This document shows, one piece after another, positions 1 through 13,467 of a stretch of 64,000 bases of DNA (the stretch's first letter is position 1; every line of letters starts with the position of its first letter). Source of the stretch: Rhabditoides inermis (Eukaryota > Nematoda > Chromadorea > Rhabditida > Rhabditidae); the NCBI GenBank assembly GCA_963966185.1, contig CAWZYM010000295.1:624001-688000 (forward strand), written 5' to 3'. The position numbers and the translations under genes are program-made. The notes below the pieces were generated by a model. That model made no database searches. It worked only from the letters and a program-made list of their open reading frames with translations, and was not told the origin of the DNA.

Positions 1-879
1 TCGATCTCTCGGTCTTTTCTCCGAGTTGTTGATTGATGGGTGGCGTTCTGGTGCGCAGTAAATGCCCTCGGGCGATCGGGGCTGGAATGAGAGCCGTCCC
101 GAGAAGTGATCCTCCGACTCAACTCTCAACCCACTGTTACACACCCTCTCTCCAATACTGCCAAACGATCCGCGTTCCCTGTGAAATTGCGTTTTCTCCC
201 CCCACTCTCTTCCAACACGCGGCTCTATTCAATTCCATGTTGTTCTTTCACACAGTTGCCGATTGCATAACATCTGTTTCTATATTCTATATTTTCTTCC
301 AACCACGTCACACTTTTGCGCAATTAATTCGCTAGAAACAGATGCGTCAGAAATCAGCTGGCTGGTAGAGTGCATGACTCGGTCGCATTTTTCTCACTCC
401 GCCCTCCATCCTCATTACACCCTGCGTCGCGCGTCTGCGCACTCTCGATCTCCCACGCTCTCTCGTCGATCGGCGGTCGCCTGAAAGTGTTTTGGATTGT
501 GTGAAAGCGCAAAGACGTTTTCGATTGCTCTGTTTTGTGTAGTTTGTGAGTACTTGTTTCTGATGGAAACATTGGAAACATCACGATTCGCACCACTCCA
601 TTCTTTCGTCTTTCGGACCGGCGTTTTATGATCCCTTCTCACTCAAACGCGCAAGTTTACTACCGCCATTTCGGATTTCTTGGCTCGAGTTTATGCTATA
701 GCCGCGCTTTCTCGCGCCGCCTAGCGCAACTATTTCGTAACCGGTTACACTATCACGTAGACTATCACTATCCGTCAAGACTATCACTATCCGTCAAATG
801 TTGCCAGAAATAACAATGGCCAGTGTGCAGAGTCACCTGTCGTATTGAGTGAGTGTCGGCGAGGTGAGAGGGAGAGAGG

Positions 880-913
<34 letters not shown>

Positions 914-1375
914 GGGGTCGAAGGGTGATCCTCCCTCGTCTACACGCATCACGCCTTATGATTTGAGTGGATATGAGTGGATATCATGGATTTCGCTTTT
1001 GATCTCGCTTGGTATTGTGATTGTCGCTTTATTCTATTCGTATCATATAATTTCTGAAAGGTGTTCACTTGATTTGAATTCTGTGCTTTTCCCGATTTTA
1101 TCTATAAGTGACAATTATTTCAACTGACCGGATCGTATCAAATTTTTGGTATCAAGCTATCAAGCATTCCCACTCAGCGTCAATGTAATAAAAATATTAT
1201 ACTTCAGAAATGTGTATTCTACATGCGCGAATGAAACTGTCTTTTTTTGTTTTGTTTTTCCGCAGTTTTCAGTTTTTTTTGTTTTTTCGCAGTTTTCAGT
1301 TGAATGTCCGGCGACATTGTGAGCATAATAATTTGAATAACAATCGTGGAATCATGTTGAATAATACATTTTAGA
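1..1375. other. 5' flank of the PPP4R4-type gene
   Basis: No convincing coding exon was found on either strand. The short open frames here have no splice-supported continuation and no recognisable domain. A GA-rich tract lies near 868-910. The last bases are T-rich and end in AG one base before the start codon at 1376, which fits either a cis-spliced leader intron or a spliced-leader acceptor. Promoter elements could not be identified. Confidence 0.5.
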
Positions 1376-1578
1376 ATGTCCGAGGACGATGACGACGGGC
1401 CTTCAGCGCCGGCGAGCAACCAACTCGACTGGGACAAACTATTCCAGGTATACATTTTGTATCCACACTGTTAGACAGAGGAGCGGTCAGTTCCTTCTAA
1501 ACTATCTTCGACTGTCGCTGACCTCTGTGTAGTGAAAAGAGAGAGAAGAAAAAGAGAGAGAGAGGGGGAGAGAGAAAG

Positions 1579-1649
<71 letters not shown>

Positions 1650-1930
1650 AGAGAGAGCTAATTCCCTGTCCATCTCGTGTTTGCAGATGGCGGAGGACGC
1701 AGCAGACGAGGACGGGGAGGAGAACATGGGACGACTCCAGCTGGCAGTCAAACATCTAGAGTCAGTCATGCATTCCTTTTTTATGCGCGTTTTGTTCAAG
1801 AGGTGTTATGCAAATATGAATTGTTCTTTTCTGTGGTTTTGTGCTTCATTGATGAGCTTGCTCCGCTTTGAGCTTCGCGAAAATTTATAGACTCCCTCGT
1901 GCTATGCAGTAATACTCACTCCTCTCACTC

Positions 1931-1961
<31 letters not shown>

Positions 1962-2867
1962 TGTCGCGCGCTTCTCACCTTTCACCCACCCGCGTTCGAT
2001 CTCTGGTGACACAACAACCGTAATGACTCCCCCTATCTTGCCGGAAGTCATGACGTCACTTAAACTGATCAACTTACACTGATCGATCGGCGGAGATTTG
2101 ATGGATTCCGAGTGAGAGAGGCGAGAGAGTGCGGGGATGAGAGAGGATCAGACAGATGGAGGAGCACATGTTGTCTATCGATAGGTCCGCCTACACGAAG
2201 AGTGGAATGTGAGATATCTCCGAGAGAGGAGGGGGGGGAGAATTTTTGAGGGAGTGGAAAGAAATGGAGACGAGCGGTCTCTGATGGATGCATGCTTTCT
2301 GAGCAAATCGATACTGTGAAATTAACTCTTTATTACATTATAAAAGTGAGCAGAAACATGAAATGAATTGGTGAAATGCAACCCAATAAAATATTTCTGA
2401 TGATTATATTTTCGCAGATCTGGCCGCGAGGCGCAGAAGCTGTCCTCGATCCGTTCACTGGGAGAGCTGCTCGACTCGGATGGAGAGACAGCCAGGGACC
2501 AGATGCTGCCGCTCCTACAGGTACGTTTACTTGTTTGTTTACTTGTTTATTTGTTTACTTTAGCGCGTTCTGAAAGAGGAGTCGTCCAACCTCGACATCC
2601 ACTGCGAAGCCGCGGTCGTCTTCAAGGCTATCCTCATGAACGACAAGCTCGTCAATCGATTTCCGTCAGTTATTGATTTATCGATTTATCGATTTATTGA
2701 TTGTTGCAGTGGTTTGACCGACCAAATGCTCGAAAACGTCCTGCAAAACGTGCAGCGGCAGAAAGAAAACCGTGAGTGCAAACTTCCCTTTTTTCGTTCC
2801 CCCGACCATTGCACCTTACCAAAAACGCTGGCCGAATGGGTAATCAGCATAACACTAATCACACCGC

Positions 2868-2899
<32 letters not shown>

Positions 2900-3965
2900 G
2901 ATTTGCATGGTTGATTGATATGGTGATAGCGGGAGCCCGTTGTGGGACCAGTCACATCTCACATGGCTGGGTCTAGGTGCGAGGGTGTTATGCTGTTATG
3001 GTTTCGCGTTTCCCTCACACTGACGTACGCACTGAATAGTGCACAACAGTGGATTAGAGCTACTCTAGTTGACTCACTGCATATATGTGTGTGTGTGGGA
3101 ACGGGGGACACATGCATATAGAGGCATCAGGTGACCGAGTCGACTATTACTCGCTTGTTTCGGCCCACCGCGTGAATATGCATTGTTTGACTCTAGTGAG
3201 GGAGGGGGTTGGGAGTAGACTATGGACGTCACAAGACCAGAGAGTCGTTTTTTTTGCTTATTTTTTTGTTATGTAGTGATTTCCCCGTTCCATCAGCATT
3301 CATAGTTGTCCATTTACTTAAGTTTGCTGTAGTAATTAGCATATTAGTGTTTCTGCACTCGCACCTCTTCTCCTTCTCTCCCATCACTCCTCGCTTTCTT
3401 TCTAGTGGTGACCACTTCGGACGGAAAACGCCGGCTCTCACTCACCACCAAACCAACGCACACCGAACAGTGTACTGTAGGAGTGCCGAAAGAGTACTGT
3501 AGTGATAACAGAGAGTACCGTAACTCCGTTTGACAACCGTCGCGTGGTGTTGTTTCCATTCTGCGTGATCTACTTGTCTGATCTACTCTCATTCGATCTG
3601 CTTTCAGTGAGCGCTGCAGCGTGGCTCGAAACCCTTGTCGATATCGCGGATCATATCCCCGTTGCCGCTGTCAAACAATACGTGAGTATATTTGGGTTTG
3701 TACTTTTGAAACGTGTTTTGCCTATGTTTTTAATGCAAGGACTCTTGCGAAATGCATGAACAATAGTTATTGGTCTTCTATATTTGGAATCTATATTTGT
3801 CTCACGAGTGTTCTAAAAGTAAGCATGGAGAACAACGTGTTTCTTTGTGCGCGCTGGCATTGTGTCTAGTGGGTTCCTTCCACTCTGATGCAATCGAAGC
3901 AACCATGCGAATGTCTTGCCCCACCTGACAACGCACTCCAAAGAAATGCAACAACGAAACTGCTC

Positions 3966-4026
<61 letters not shown>

Positions 4027-4060
4027 CTGCCTCTGCCTCTGCCTCTGCCTCTCCCTCTCC

Positions 4061-4099
<39 letters not shown>

Positions 4100-4772
4100 T
4101 CTCTCTCTCTCTCTCGAATCGTCTAACCATGCGACCGCAGTGATTGACAGTCACTTTCAAAATTCGTTCACCCCAAACCAGTCTTCTAGTAATTGGCTTT
4201 ACTTATTAGCCCTCTCTGTCTCTTCCTTTTTCGTTCTTGTTCGCTTTTCTCCACAAACACTGACCTTTTGTTGTGTCTCGTGTCTCTAGAACTACAAGTG
4301 ACTCAGGATAGTTCCCGGAGGGAGGAGGGAGGGAGGGAGATAGATAAAGAGAGGGGAAGAGACGGCGAGGTTCAGAGCCCTGACTTGGGCCTGTTTTTGA
4401 GCGCAAGTGTCCCGCATACTATACTGTCGCTCTCGTTTCAATCCGAAAAGCAAACTCCCCCTATACGTGTGTATTTGATAGGGGAACGGGTTTGTTGTAG
4501 AGAGAACTCTATTCGCACGCAAACGTGCAGAGATCTCTCACTGACCACCTACACTAATCTCTCTCCCTCTCTCTCAACCCTCCCTCGCCTTCCTATCAAC
4601 ATTTTTTTTTCGCGTGGTGCTGATATGCTCATTTGCATATAATAGGATTATCAGTGGAAGGGGGCGGTGGGTGTGTGGACTGTATGTCATTTGTTCTCAC
4701 ATGGCTCTAATCTCCTTCTCTTCCTCGTCCATATGTCCCCAGTCGCCATACTGCACTCTTCATCACACTAGT

Positions 4773-4823
<51 letters not shown>

Positions 4824-7132
4824 TAGATGACGTCGTTGTGTCGCTAATGATCTCTCTCTCTCCCCTCTTTCTCCCCCCTCTCTCTCCTTCCCTATATTGC
4901 ACTTACCAGAGTTGGTCTCCGAGCCCAGTCACCGCTTAGCTGCGTTCACTTTCCGAGAGAACTCTGCGCACTCACACTCACATGTCTTTTTTATGCGTCT
5001 CCCATTTCTGAACTCTACTCACTCACGTCGTTTTTATGCGTTTACCTGAGTGATCTATTGCCACTCTACTGACTCATGTAATGTATTTCGAAAGATGCAC
5101 TCAATATTCTCGTTTCTCGTGATTGCAACGCCTACTATCAACTGATTTCTGTCCTGCAAAGGCATCACTTTCCCTTTCTCTCACGATTGATCTCAGCGCG
5201 TTCTGAAATCAGTTTTCTTTATATTTTACTTCTTTGATTACAACTATTTCTCATGTCTCATCTCCTGGCTCTGTTTTTGCGTCACATAGTTCGAATGTTC
5301 CACTTCCCTATACTATACTATAACGATGCATACTTGACAATAAACTCTTATCAGTCTATTTACCCACCCACATTCAGTCTGAACGTTGCACTCAATCTAA
5401 TTTCCTAAAATTACCCACGAACCCTCGTTACCATGTGACTAGACGGAGTGGTTTCTATTTCTATTTCAGTCTCTCTCTGCAACTATTCCTGTCCTACCTT
5501 GAATACTGAATGCTCCTCCAGCTTGCAAACCCATCTTTGCCCACTAATTGTAGTCGTTCCCATAGAACAGTTTTGTACTACTTTCTATCCTACTCTCATC
5601 TCTTTCAGATAGTTCCGGTGGTTCAGCTGCAGGCTGAGCCGTCTCAGCGCGTTCAGCGAAGGATCATCTCCACGAAGCTGCTCAACAAGTTGGCCGGCAT
5701 CCTCCCGCCAAACGAGTCAGTCCTCTTTCCGGGTCTCTCATTCATTCATGAGAGTGCCTGCTCCGCCGAGTTTTGACTTTTGAGTCCTTCCTCCCCTTCC
5801 TCTCTGTCGAATTCATGTTCTGGCAATATTTATGTGCCCCACCCGCAGAGATCTTCTTTCCACACCAATCTAATGTGACTTTGGCACGCAACTCTCCCTC
5901 CTGTTCGTTGATCACTCTAATGATATTGTGTTGGTGAGTTGTTTATAGTATAAGATCCTCCGCTAACATTCCCTTTGCCTCCATGCAATTCCAAGCAGAT
6001 AGAGGTAGAGATGGCAGGAGGAGGAGAGGGAAAGAGACTATCAATAGTTTCACATTTGGTCGAATGACGACCCGTTTATGGTGTTTTTGTGTGTGTATGT
6101 GTGTTGCCCTCGCGTCTCGCCGCCTATTTTTCTCTGCCCCACTCGTTTTGTACCTCAAAATCAAGAATCGAAATGGTTTCCGCCGTCTGTCCCTCTCCAT
6201 CTAGCACACTCTCTCGCCCCTCTCTCTCCTTTCAAGTGGCTTCCCCCCTCGCCCACTCACTTCCCTCCCGTCAAGTGATTGGCCATCGTCACTAACACAT
6301 GTCTGCTTGTTTTCCTGCGCCTCTACTTCTAGTTGTTTAACAGTACTGGTACACTTCTCAAAGTTTTACTATTTCAAAGTTTTGTCCATTTGTCCAGAAT
6401 CGTTATAGCTCCTCAAAACTGTTACAATACCTTTTTCTATACATATACGTTTCAAACCTGTTATTGCAGCGTTCGCAAGGAGTTGGGCCCGGTGGCTCAG
6501 ATGCTGTGTCAGGACCAGAACACAAACGTGCGAACCGCCATGGCACAACGGCTGGCCGTCATCGCGCGGTCACTCAAGTGGGTTGAGAGCCCGTGACGAG
6601 CCCAGCTGATCAGATCAGCTGATCAAATCATCAGATCAGGAGTCAATACATATTGATGGCACACTTTGCGAAAGTTGTGACTGATCAGCTGACTACTGAT
6701 TACTGATAACAGATTAATGATAATGTGCATGTTCAGTAACCCTTCCGACTCGGTGTCGCTGCTCCTTCCCTGTCTCGTCGAACTGTGCAAGGACGATGAT
6801 GAGGTGGAAACTTCTTGAAACTTTTTGAAATTACAGCGTTTTTGATGTGAATGTTTTCAGGTGGTCCGCGAGGCTGTGATGAATACACTTGCGCAGTGTC
6901 TGCCACATTTCACCAAAGGTAGACATCTTCTCAAAAGTTTCTCGACTTGACGTTCCAGAATCCAGTGACGTCACTCCTTTCAGAATCCAGTGACGTCAAT
7001 TGTTTCAGAATCAAAGAAGTCCACGGTGTTTCCCCTCGTACGGAAGATGTCCGACGAGTGTGTGGCGAAACAGAACGATCTACTCATGGTGGTGGCCAAG
7101 AACCTCGGAGAGTGGTGCGTCTACCTCTCTCT

Positions 7133-7190
<58 letters not shown>

Positions 7191-10100
7191 GTAAAGGACT
7201 ATGTTTACCACAAGTCCATTTACGGCTTTCAGCAATGTACTTTAAACGTATGAACCAAAACATTCCCTAGATTCACATCATAATGACATACATTCTGAAC
7301 ATAACATCACAATCACAGTGATAGAATATCACAGTAATAAGATATGAAGTGTGATGGGACAGGACCATATCCTAATACGGTTCATCTTCCCTGCAGGTGC
7401 TTCGGTCTGCGGGAAGTGATGGACGCGCTGGACAACTCGTGGGCGCTGAACACCTTCATCAAGATCGCCGCCCTCTCACAGGGGGAGAAGGCGGGAAGCG
7501 GCATGCAGACCACCTGCCGGAGGATGTGCGCGTTCAACATGCCGGTACGTTGTTTGTTTGTTGGTTTACTTGTGTTTGTTTACCCTCTCCCTTGCAGTGT
7601 TTCGTGTCGATGTACCCGAATGCGATCGAGAAGCTGCTTCCGATCATCGAGTCGTTCTCCCGAGACGTCGACACAGACGTCAAGGTCGCCATCGCGGCTA
7701 GCTACCATGAGGTGGGAGTTTCTTACTTCTTATAGTTCTCGAGATGCATGTCTAAGTTAACAATGTGTTCATCACTATATTCGAAATGTGAAACGTATTT
7801 GAAATATTGTTTCTATGTTTAATTTTTGTATTGTTTTGAAACGTATTTTCATTCCCATTTGTATTCAGATCCTCCGCCTGCATCCTTCTCACCACGCCCT
7901 CATTCCCCCATTCATTGAACTGATCCGAGGAGGAGCCACCGAAGTGATCGGAAAGGTAGGCAACGGGAAACCGATCCATAATCAATCAATACAGCTCTCC
8001 CACAACCTCGACTCGATCCTGCCGATTCTGTACAAGGGAGCGCAGGACAGATCACAGGTAGAGAGAGAGAGAGAGAGAGATGCCTATCCTTTCAGAAGGT
8101 GACTACCGTGCAGCTTGACCGGATCATCCTCGGATGCAACCAGCTCTTGAGGAGCAGTGGAAACTGGAGGGCACACGAAGCGTACCTCAAGTGAGTGTCA
8201 TATCATAATACATTTTTGCAACGTATGTGCCTTTTATTTGTTACTATCTATTCATCTTCAGGAACCTGTCCATCCTCACATCTTGCGTCTCGTACCACCA
8301 CCTCTTTGACACATTCGTCCCCCTTCTACAGAAGGAGTGCCTCACTGCGGTATGTATCGGAGATTATTGATTTATTGGCTAAAAATCGAAACTAAGATGG
8401 AATTGCACGATTGATTACTCTACGAATTTGCACTCACAGTGAAACTTATGCGTCCAAAATGTCAATGACAAATTACGATGACAGAATCAATTGATTCTGT
8501 CAATTGAATGACAAAACATTCAATAACAAAATCTCACTGCGTTATCGTTTTGTTGGTTTATTTTGAAGGGGGAAAATTGGGAGAAAATTGCAGGAAAGAG
8601 TGCAATCTGATTTATTCACACTGACAGTGAAACGTATGCCTTGAAACGTATCCCTCTGAACGTCTGAAACGTACTGGTCTCTCGATTTCAGCGCGCTCTT
8701 CCGTGCCGCGTAGCAGCCGCGTCTTCCCTACTCGTATTCATGAGACAACACCCCGAGGAAGCCAAGAGACACAGCGTCGTGCAGTTCCTCATCGAATGTG
8801 AGTCACGTCATCTGGTCCTTGTGATGACGTCCCGTTCCAGCCATCTCCACCCACCCCTCCTGCTACCGTCGTCAGCTGTACCTGGATGCTTGCGAGTGTG
8901 CCCTGAGGGTATTCTCCCGGAAGACATTCAAACAGCTCTTCCTCGAGACTGCCGTCGAAATGGCCGCAGACGAGGTGTCCAACATCAGGTCGGCCTTCTG
9001 ATGTCTGAATCGAGGTGACGTCGTGATTTCCAGAATCCGAGCGGCTCGTCTTCTGGCGCGCGTGAAGACGTGCCTGGTGCTTCCGGACGACAACCAGCTG
9101 CTCACTCAGGTGGAGTCGGCTATGAAAGGCCTTCTCACTGCCGAGAAATCCACACCGACCAGACAGCTCATACAGGCGGTTCGTGTTTATGTTTTGTTTG
9201 AAATTATTAAACAATCACATAGCCTACTCAATTACTAATAAGCACATTGTTGACTGGTTTGCATAAATGTGTGAAACGCATCTAACATGGCAATACTGAA
9301 ACGTACAGACGGCGTGTGAGATGTCTCGGTCGGAGACAGGCCGGGCAGCGGACAGGGAAGACGAGAGGAAGGCGGAGGAGGAGAGGACACTGTGGAGCAA
9401 GAACAGGTACGTGTCGGACAGGGCATCTATGGCAACGGGATGAGATCTGTACAATGCGTGAGTGATAGTGTCGCTGATCAGATTATCGATATCGAATAGA
9501 TATTATCGATTTTTATGGCTCTGTCCTATGCCTTCATTGAAAATTTCGTTGAAAAGTGATTTGTTGAGATTGTTGAGTCTTTGATTGAAATCCCATATTA
9601 CTGGTAGAATCTTGTTTTCCTGCAGGATCATCGAGAAGGACTCCTCTCCCTCTGCTTCTCGCTCGTCTCCCTCCCTGACAGAGCGGGAGAAGACCCCGTC
9701 CTCCCTCCCCCAACCGGCCGGCTGGAGGGCGCAGAGGAGGGCCGTCGCCGTCGTCAGACCACAGCCCGTCATCGTCATGCGGTACGCGTGTCTGTGTGTC
9801 CGTATGTCCTGTCTGTCTGTGTCTGTCTGTCCGTCCATCCGTCACCCCCTTCCCTTCAGCTCTCCCAGCCCTGCCCCTCCCCTGAAGACGTCCTCTCCTC
9901 CCAAGTCCTTCAACGACGGCAGCGCGCGCAAGAGCCGCCTGCCGCTCGGTGAGTAATGCATTTTTGTTATGTAATGTATTATTTTACACACTTATATACT
10001 TTGTATGAATCTCCTTGTTGTAGACTTGCGGCGTGATCGGGAGTCGCGGGGTAAGAAACACACACAAATAGCTTGCTTTCGATCCTCGCACATTAGCATT

Positions 10101-10892
10101 CTTCCATTCGATAGATTGCCGCATGTCGCTATAGCTTGCCTTATACCCGATTCAACTCTTACCGATTGTTTTCAGCGTCCAAGTACACGTCCAGTCCCGC
10201 CCCCTCGGGCCCGCCCCTTCCGCGAAAAAAGGATGTGATGTCAACGAGCACTCCATCCAGCCCCTTCAGAAGCCACAGTGGTGAGAGGGCATTGATTTTT
10301 TTGGACGTGAAGAAGAAGACATTACCTACTTTTACACATTTGAAGTTATAAGAAATGTGTGAAACGTATGATGCAAGCATAATGCACAAACAATAATAGA
10401 GAAGCCATAGTGGTGAGAGAACATTTTATGTTTTGAAGTTTATGCTTCGAACTCAAAAGACCATGTATTACCGACTTTTACACATTTTAATTTATACGAA
10501 CTGTGTGAAACATATGACGCAATTACGACTGGAACAATGTACGATCCGAAGAGAATCGCATATGCATGCTAACCTTCCGAATCCTTTCCAGAAGACCGTC
10601 TCGGCCTGCGTCGCTCGTCCACGTCGTCTGCGTCTTCGTACGCGGGCGCCGGCTACTCCTCCTCCTCCTCCTCCTTCGTTCCTCTCATGGGAAGCCGCAG
10701 CGTATCCGCCATTCGACGGCCCTCCTACGGACTCACTAAGGTACGGTTCAATGTACATATACGTCCGTAGTTATGGTTTCATTAGTATCATGGTTTAAAG
10801 TGAATTTCATTTCCCTCTTCCAGGTCTCGAGCTCCTCTGTGTTGGAGCGCAAACCGCCGCAGTTCTCTCTCCGTATCAGAACAGCCATGTGA
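1376..10892 (+). CDS. ppfr-4: Protein phosphatase 4 regulatory subunit 4 (PPP4R4) homologue, HEAT-repeat protein
   Basis: The model has 27 coding exons giving 872 residues, close to the length recalled for human PPP4R4. Exons: 1376-1447, 1687-1760, 2418-2520, 2564-2664, 2710-2771, 3608-3681, 5609-5715, 6470-6577, 6737-6803, 6861-6918, 7009-7114, 7397-7544, 7598-7711, 7869-7955, 7995-8057, 8096-8190, 8262-8349, 8692-8797, 8841-8988, 9034-9178, 9309-9406, 9626-9781, 9860-9948, 10024-10050, 10176-10280, 10592-10740, 10824-10892. An acidic N-terminus precedes helical HEAT-type repeats up to about residue 650. Blocks such as AAAWLETLVDIADHIP, CRRMCAFNMPCFVSMYP and NWRAHEAYLKNLS align with PPP4R4 rather than PPP4R1. 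The C-terminal third is a Ser/Pro/Arg-rich, probably disordered tail. By family knowledge it scaffolds the PP4 catalytic subunit, probably in the cytosol. Several donors are gtcag rather than gtaag. The symbol follows C. elegans naming and is inferred. Confidence 0.9.
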
Positions 10893-11122
10893 ATCCCGTG
10901 ACGTCATCCGAGTGACGTCATCCTCATACAGATTGCCTTTTTGATGCTTTGATGTACATTGATTTGTCCCTAGTCGCAGCCTTCTCTTCCCGGGTGCTTC
11001 ATTCAGCCAATCGAACTCTTTCGAACACCATTTATCGATTCATATTGATTTTCGATCCACCGACTACCCCTCAAACTGTGTGCTTTATTCAGTGTTGCGC
11101 ATGTGTGCTTTTACGAAGATTT

Positions 11123-11128
11123 AATAAA
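11123..11128 (+). other. polyA signal of the PPP4R4-type gene
   Basis: An exact AATAAA lies 231 bp after the stop codon and 134 bp before the next gene's start codon. Confidence 0.6.
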
Positions 11129-11261
11129 ACGAATGTTGTTTTGATTGTTTTCGTTTCGTGAACAGAACATCAGTAGAAAAGCTCATATGAATCTAATTGG
11201 AAATGTGATTATAAACAAAGAAATGACGTTTTGATTCTTGTATAATTGTTGTCATCTGGAA

Positions 11262-12190
11262 ATGACGTTCGGAGACTCGATCATTCTTCTTCCTTCCATC
11301 TTCATCGATGGTCGCTCGAACATGAGCGGTCCATTGCTATTCTCAGGTGCTGTCCCGTCTCCCCCTCTCTCTCTCTCCCTCTCTCCCTCCCTCCCTCCCT
11401 CCCTCTCTCTCTCCCATCCACTTTCTTCTATTCTAGAAGTATCATTCATCTACATAGCAAATTTATTGGCACTTTGTTTCCTTCTCGTCACCTGTAAAAG
11501 CAGCAAAAAGCCCGAACCACCGCCACCCAAGGTATACTGTAAACTACCGTATTTTGAACCTACCGTATACCTAGGTGGAGCCACGGAAGGAGAAGACGAA
11601 GGAGAAGAAGGATATGCGAAAGAAGAACAGTCGAGTGTCCATGGAACACTCGCCAGCCAAGGAGAAGGAGAAGGAGAAGCGGAGCAGGAAGACCAGCACC
11701 GACGACGACAAGCACGCCTACTCGGTGGGGGCGGGACTAGAAGGGGCGGGGCCAACCATCCATTCAGAAGTCGAACCCGCAGGCGCCTCCCAATCAGTCC
11801 AAAGACGGGCCACTCGCGTGGATACGACGAAGCGCCGAGCGATTCTCCAACGAGAGCGCCGGTACGCAGAGTACTGTAGACTACCGTAATCCTAGGAATA
11901 CTGTAGACTACCGTATTGCAGACCGGAAGGAGCGCGGCGGGGCGCGAAAGACGCGCGAAAAGGACAAAGACAACGGCGCGAGCGGATTCCAGCCACTCTA
12001 CAGCGAGAAGACACAGAAGAGCACGTCATCCAGGGTGGGCGGGGCTTGGAAGGGCGGGGCAAAGTGGTACTTGCAGATTGACGACATTGACGATACACTG
12101 AAGCATGTGCCGTCGTTGCGGGATGACCCGGAGGAGACGAAAAAGAAGACAAAGTCCGCGGTCGGCAGCAAGGAGAGAGCATCGAGATAG
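11262..12190 (+). CDS. Small single-pass membrane protein with Lys/Glu-rich cytoplasmic tail
   Basis: Six exons encode 204 residues: 11262-11310, 11437-11531, 11575-11724, 11768-11861, 11922-12034, 12077-12190. About 16 N-terminal residues are followed by one hydrophobic segment (core IANLLALCFLLVTC), then a proline run and a long charged tail with repeated Lys/Glu blocks, ending in an acidic then basic stretch. I do not recognise the family. The shape suggests a type III membrane protein with a disordered cytosolic tail. All introns are short, and two are made mainly of TACTGTAG/TACCGTA motifs and two of GC-box-like motifs. It lies just downstream of the PPP4R4-type gene on the same strand, as expected for a downstream operon gene. 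The first exon is the least certain, because its donor (gtcgct) is weak. Confidence 0.65.
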
Positions 12191-12269
12191 AGAGAGGAGA
12201 GGGAGAGATACGCTTACATTGACAGTCCGTTGCTTAAACCTTACATTGCGTGTTGCTTTAAAGAATTTG

Positions 12270-12275
12270 AATAAA
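12270..12275 (+). other. polyA signal of the small membrane protein gene
   Basis: An AATAAA lies 80 bp after the stop codon at 12190. Confidence 0.6.
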
Positions 12276-12290
12276 GAGCTTAACACTTAA

Positions 12291-12620
12291 GACTTAAGAC
12301 GGGATATGGTTCTATGCTCGCAATAAGTTGCGCGCGGTGGAGTAGATCAGAGAAAGACGGTGAGTCAGAACTCGGTAATAGCGCGCCAAACAAGAGAGGC
12401 AGGCACCGTATTTCGAACTGCAAACGAGGTAGATCGAAAACTATCGCTCTGGCGCAGAGTATATGTCTGATGTGTTTGCTGAATTGGAATAGAACACAGT
12501 GAATTCCCACACATCAATTTGTTTCACACGGTTCAGATATGGTCAGATCTGAATGCACATCTCACTCACGCGGTCACATTCGCATGACACCTCACAGTCT
12601 GTCTCTGTCCTCACTCCTCA

Positions 12621-12654
<34 letters not shown>

Positions 12655-13267
12655 CCTCGATAGCCCTTGACTCTCGCGGGTTCACACCCCTCCCCTCTCT
12701 CACTCCATAATCTCGCATGCACACACTATCCATATCACATTCCAGCTGATTACGCCACGACCATTGTTTGCACCAAATGCGCATTGTTACGCAATTGATT
12801 GACTTACATCACACAAGTCAGATCCACATAGGTGAGAGCTGTTTGCCAGCTGGTAAAACAAAGAGCGCACACACAAACTGGTTTTCCTACTGGTTCCCCC
12901 GCTACCAGGATCATGGCTCCTACGAGTGGTGGTTGGTGATATATGAAAGCGATACCCCGATATCTTGCATATCCCCTCATCCATCTGGAGTCATCTCTCA
13001 TAGCTACCAGCCGATATTCTATCCCTCATATAAGAGAAGAGAAGAGAGGAGAGGCAACTTATTTCCGCCCGTATCGATGACACCCACATCAGTGGATAGA
13101 GTCGCGATCCGACATATGGGCCCATCTCCCCCTTCTTTCTCTCTATCTCTCTCTCTCTCTTTCTCTCTCCACTTCTTTCTTCATCTCATCATATACATCC
13201 GTTTCCGCTCTTTCGAATGTAAACTCTCGAGAGACAACTGAACATACACACCCACAAATCATGAATA
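12291..13267. other. Intergenic region between convergent genes
   Basis: This stretch holds CT tracts near 12630-12655 and 13137-13170. The open frames lack splice support, and no gene was found. It separates the plus-strand membrane-protein gene from the minus-strand dmd-4-like gene. Confidence 0.5.
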
Positions 13268-13273
13268 TTTATT
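13268..13273 (-). other. polyA signal of the dmd-4-like gene
   Basis: AATAAA on the minus strand, 194 bp beyond the stop codon at 13468. Confidence 0.5.
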
Positions 13274-13467
13274 ACGCACATCAATATACTGTAGCCTGTA
13301 CACACACGCAGTCACTGTGACCAACGGAAAACCGCGAATAAATTATCTGTGAAACGAAAGAAGAGCCGACACAGTGTGAGAGAATACGAGACAAACAATG
13401 GAAAGAAAGCTACCGTATCCTATGCAAACTGAAAGAGACGGAGAAACTGATTGGAGCAAGGAACGTT

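Noticed and set aside
3888..4289. Long Ser-Leu/Pro-Leu open frames over CT tracts
   Set aside because: They arise because a CT dinucleotide repeat has no stop codons in several frames; no splice-consistent neighbours or domains exist. The same holds for such frames at 1471-1799, 16585-16941, 33632-33978, 54172-54577, 58709-59226 and 63480-63898.
1376..10892. Assignment of the first gene to PPP4R1
   Set aside because: PPP4R1 landmark blocks are absent, whereas several blocks and the total length agree with PPP4R4.
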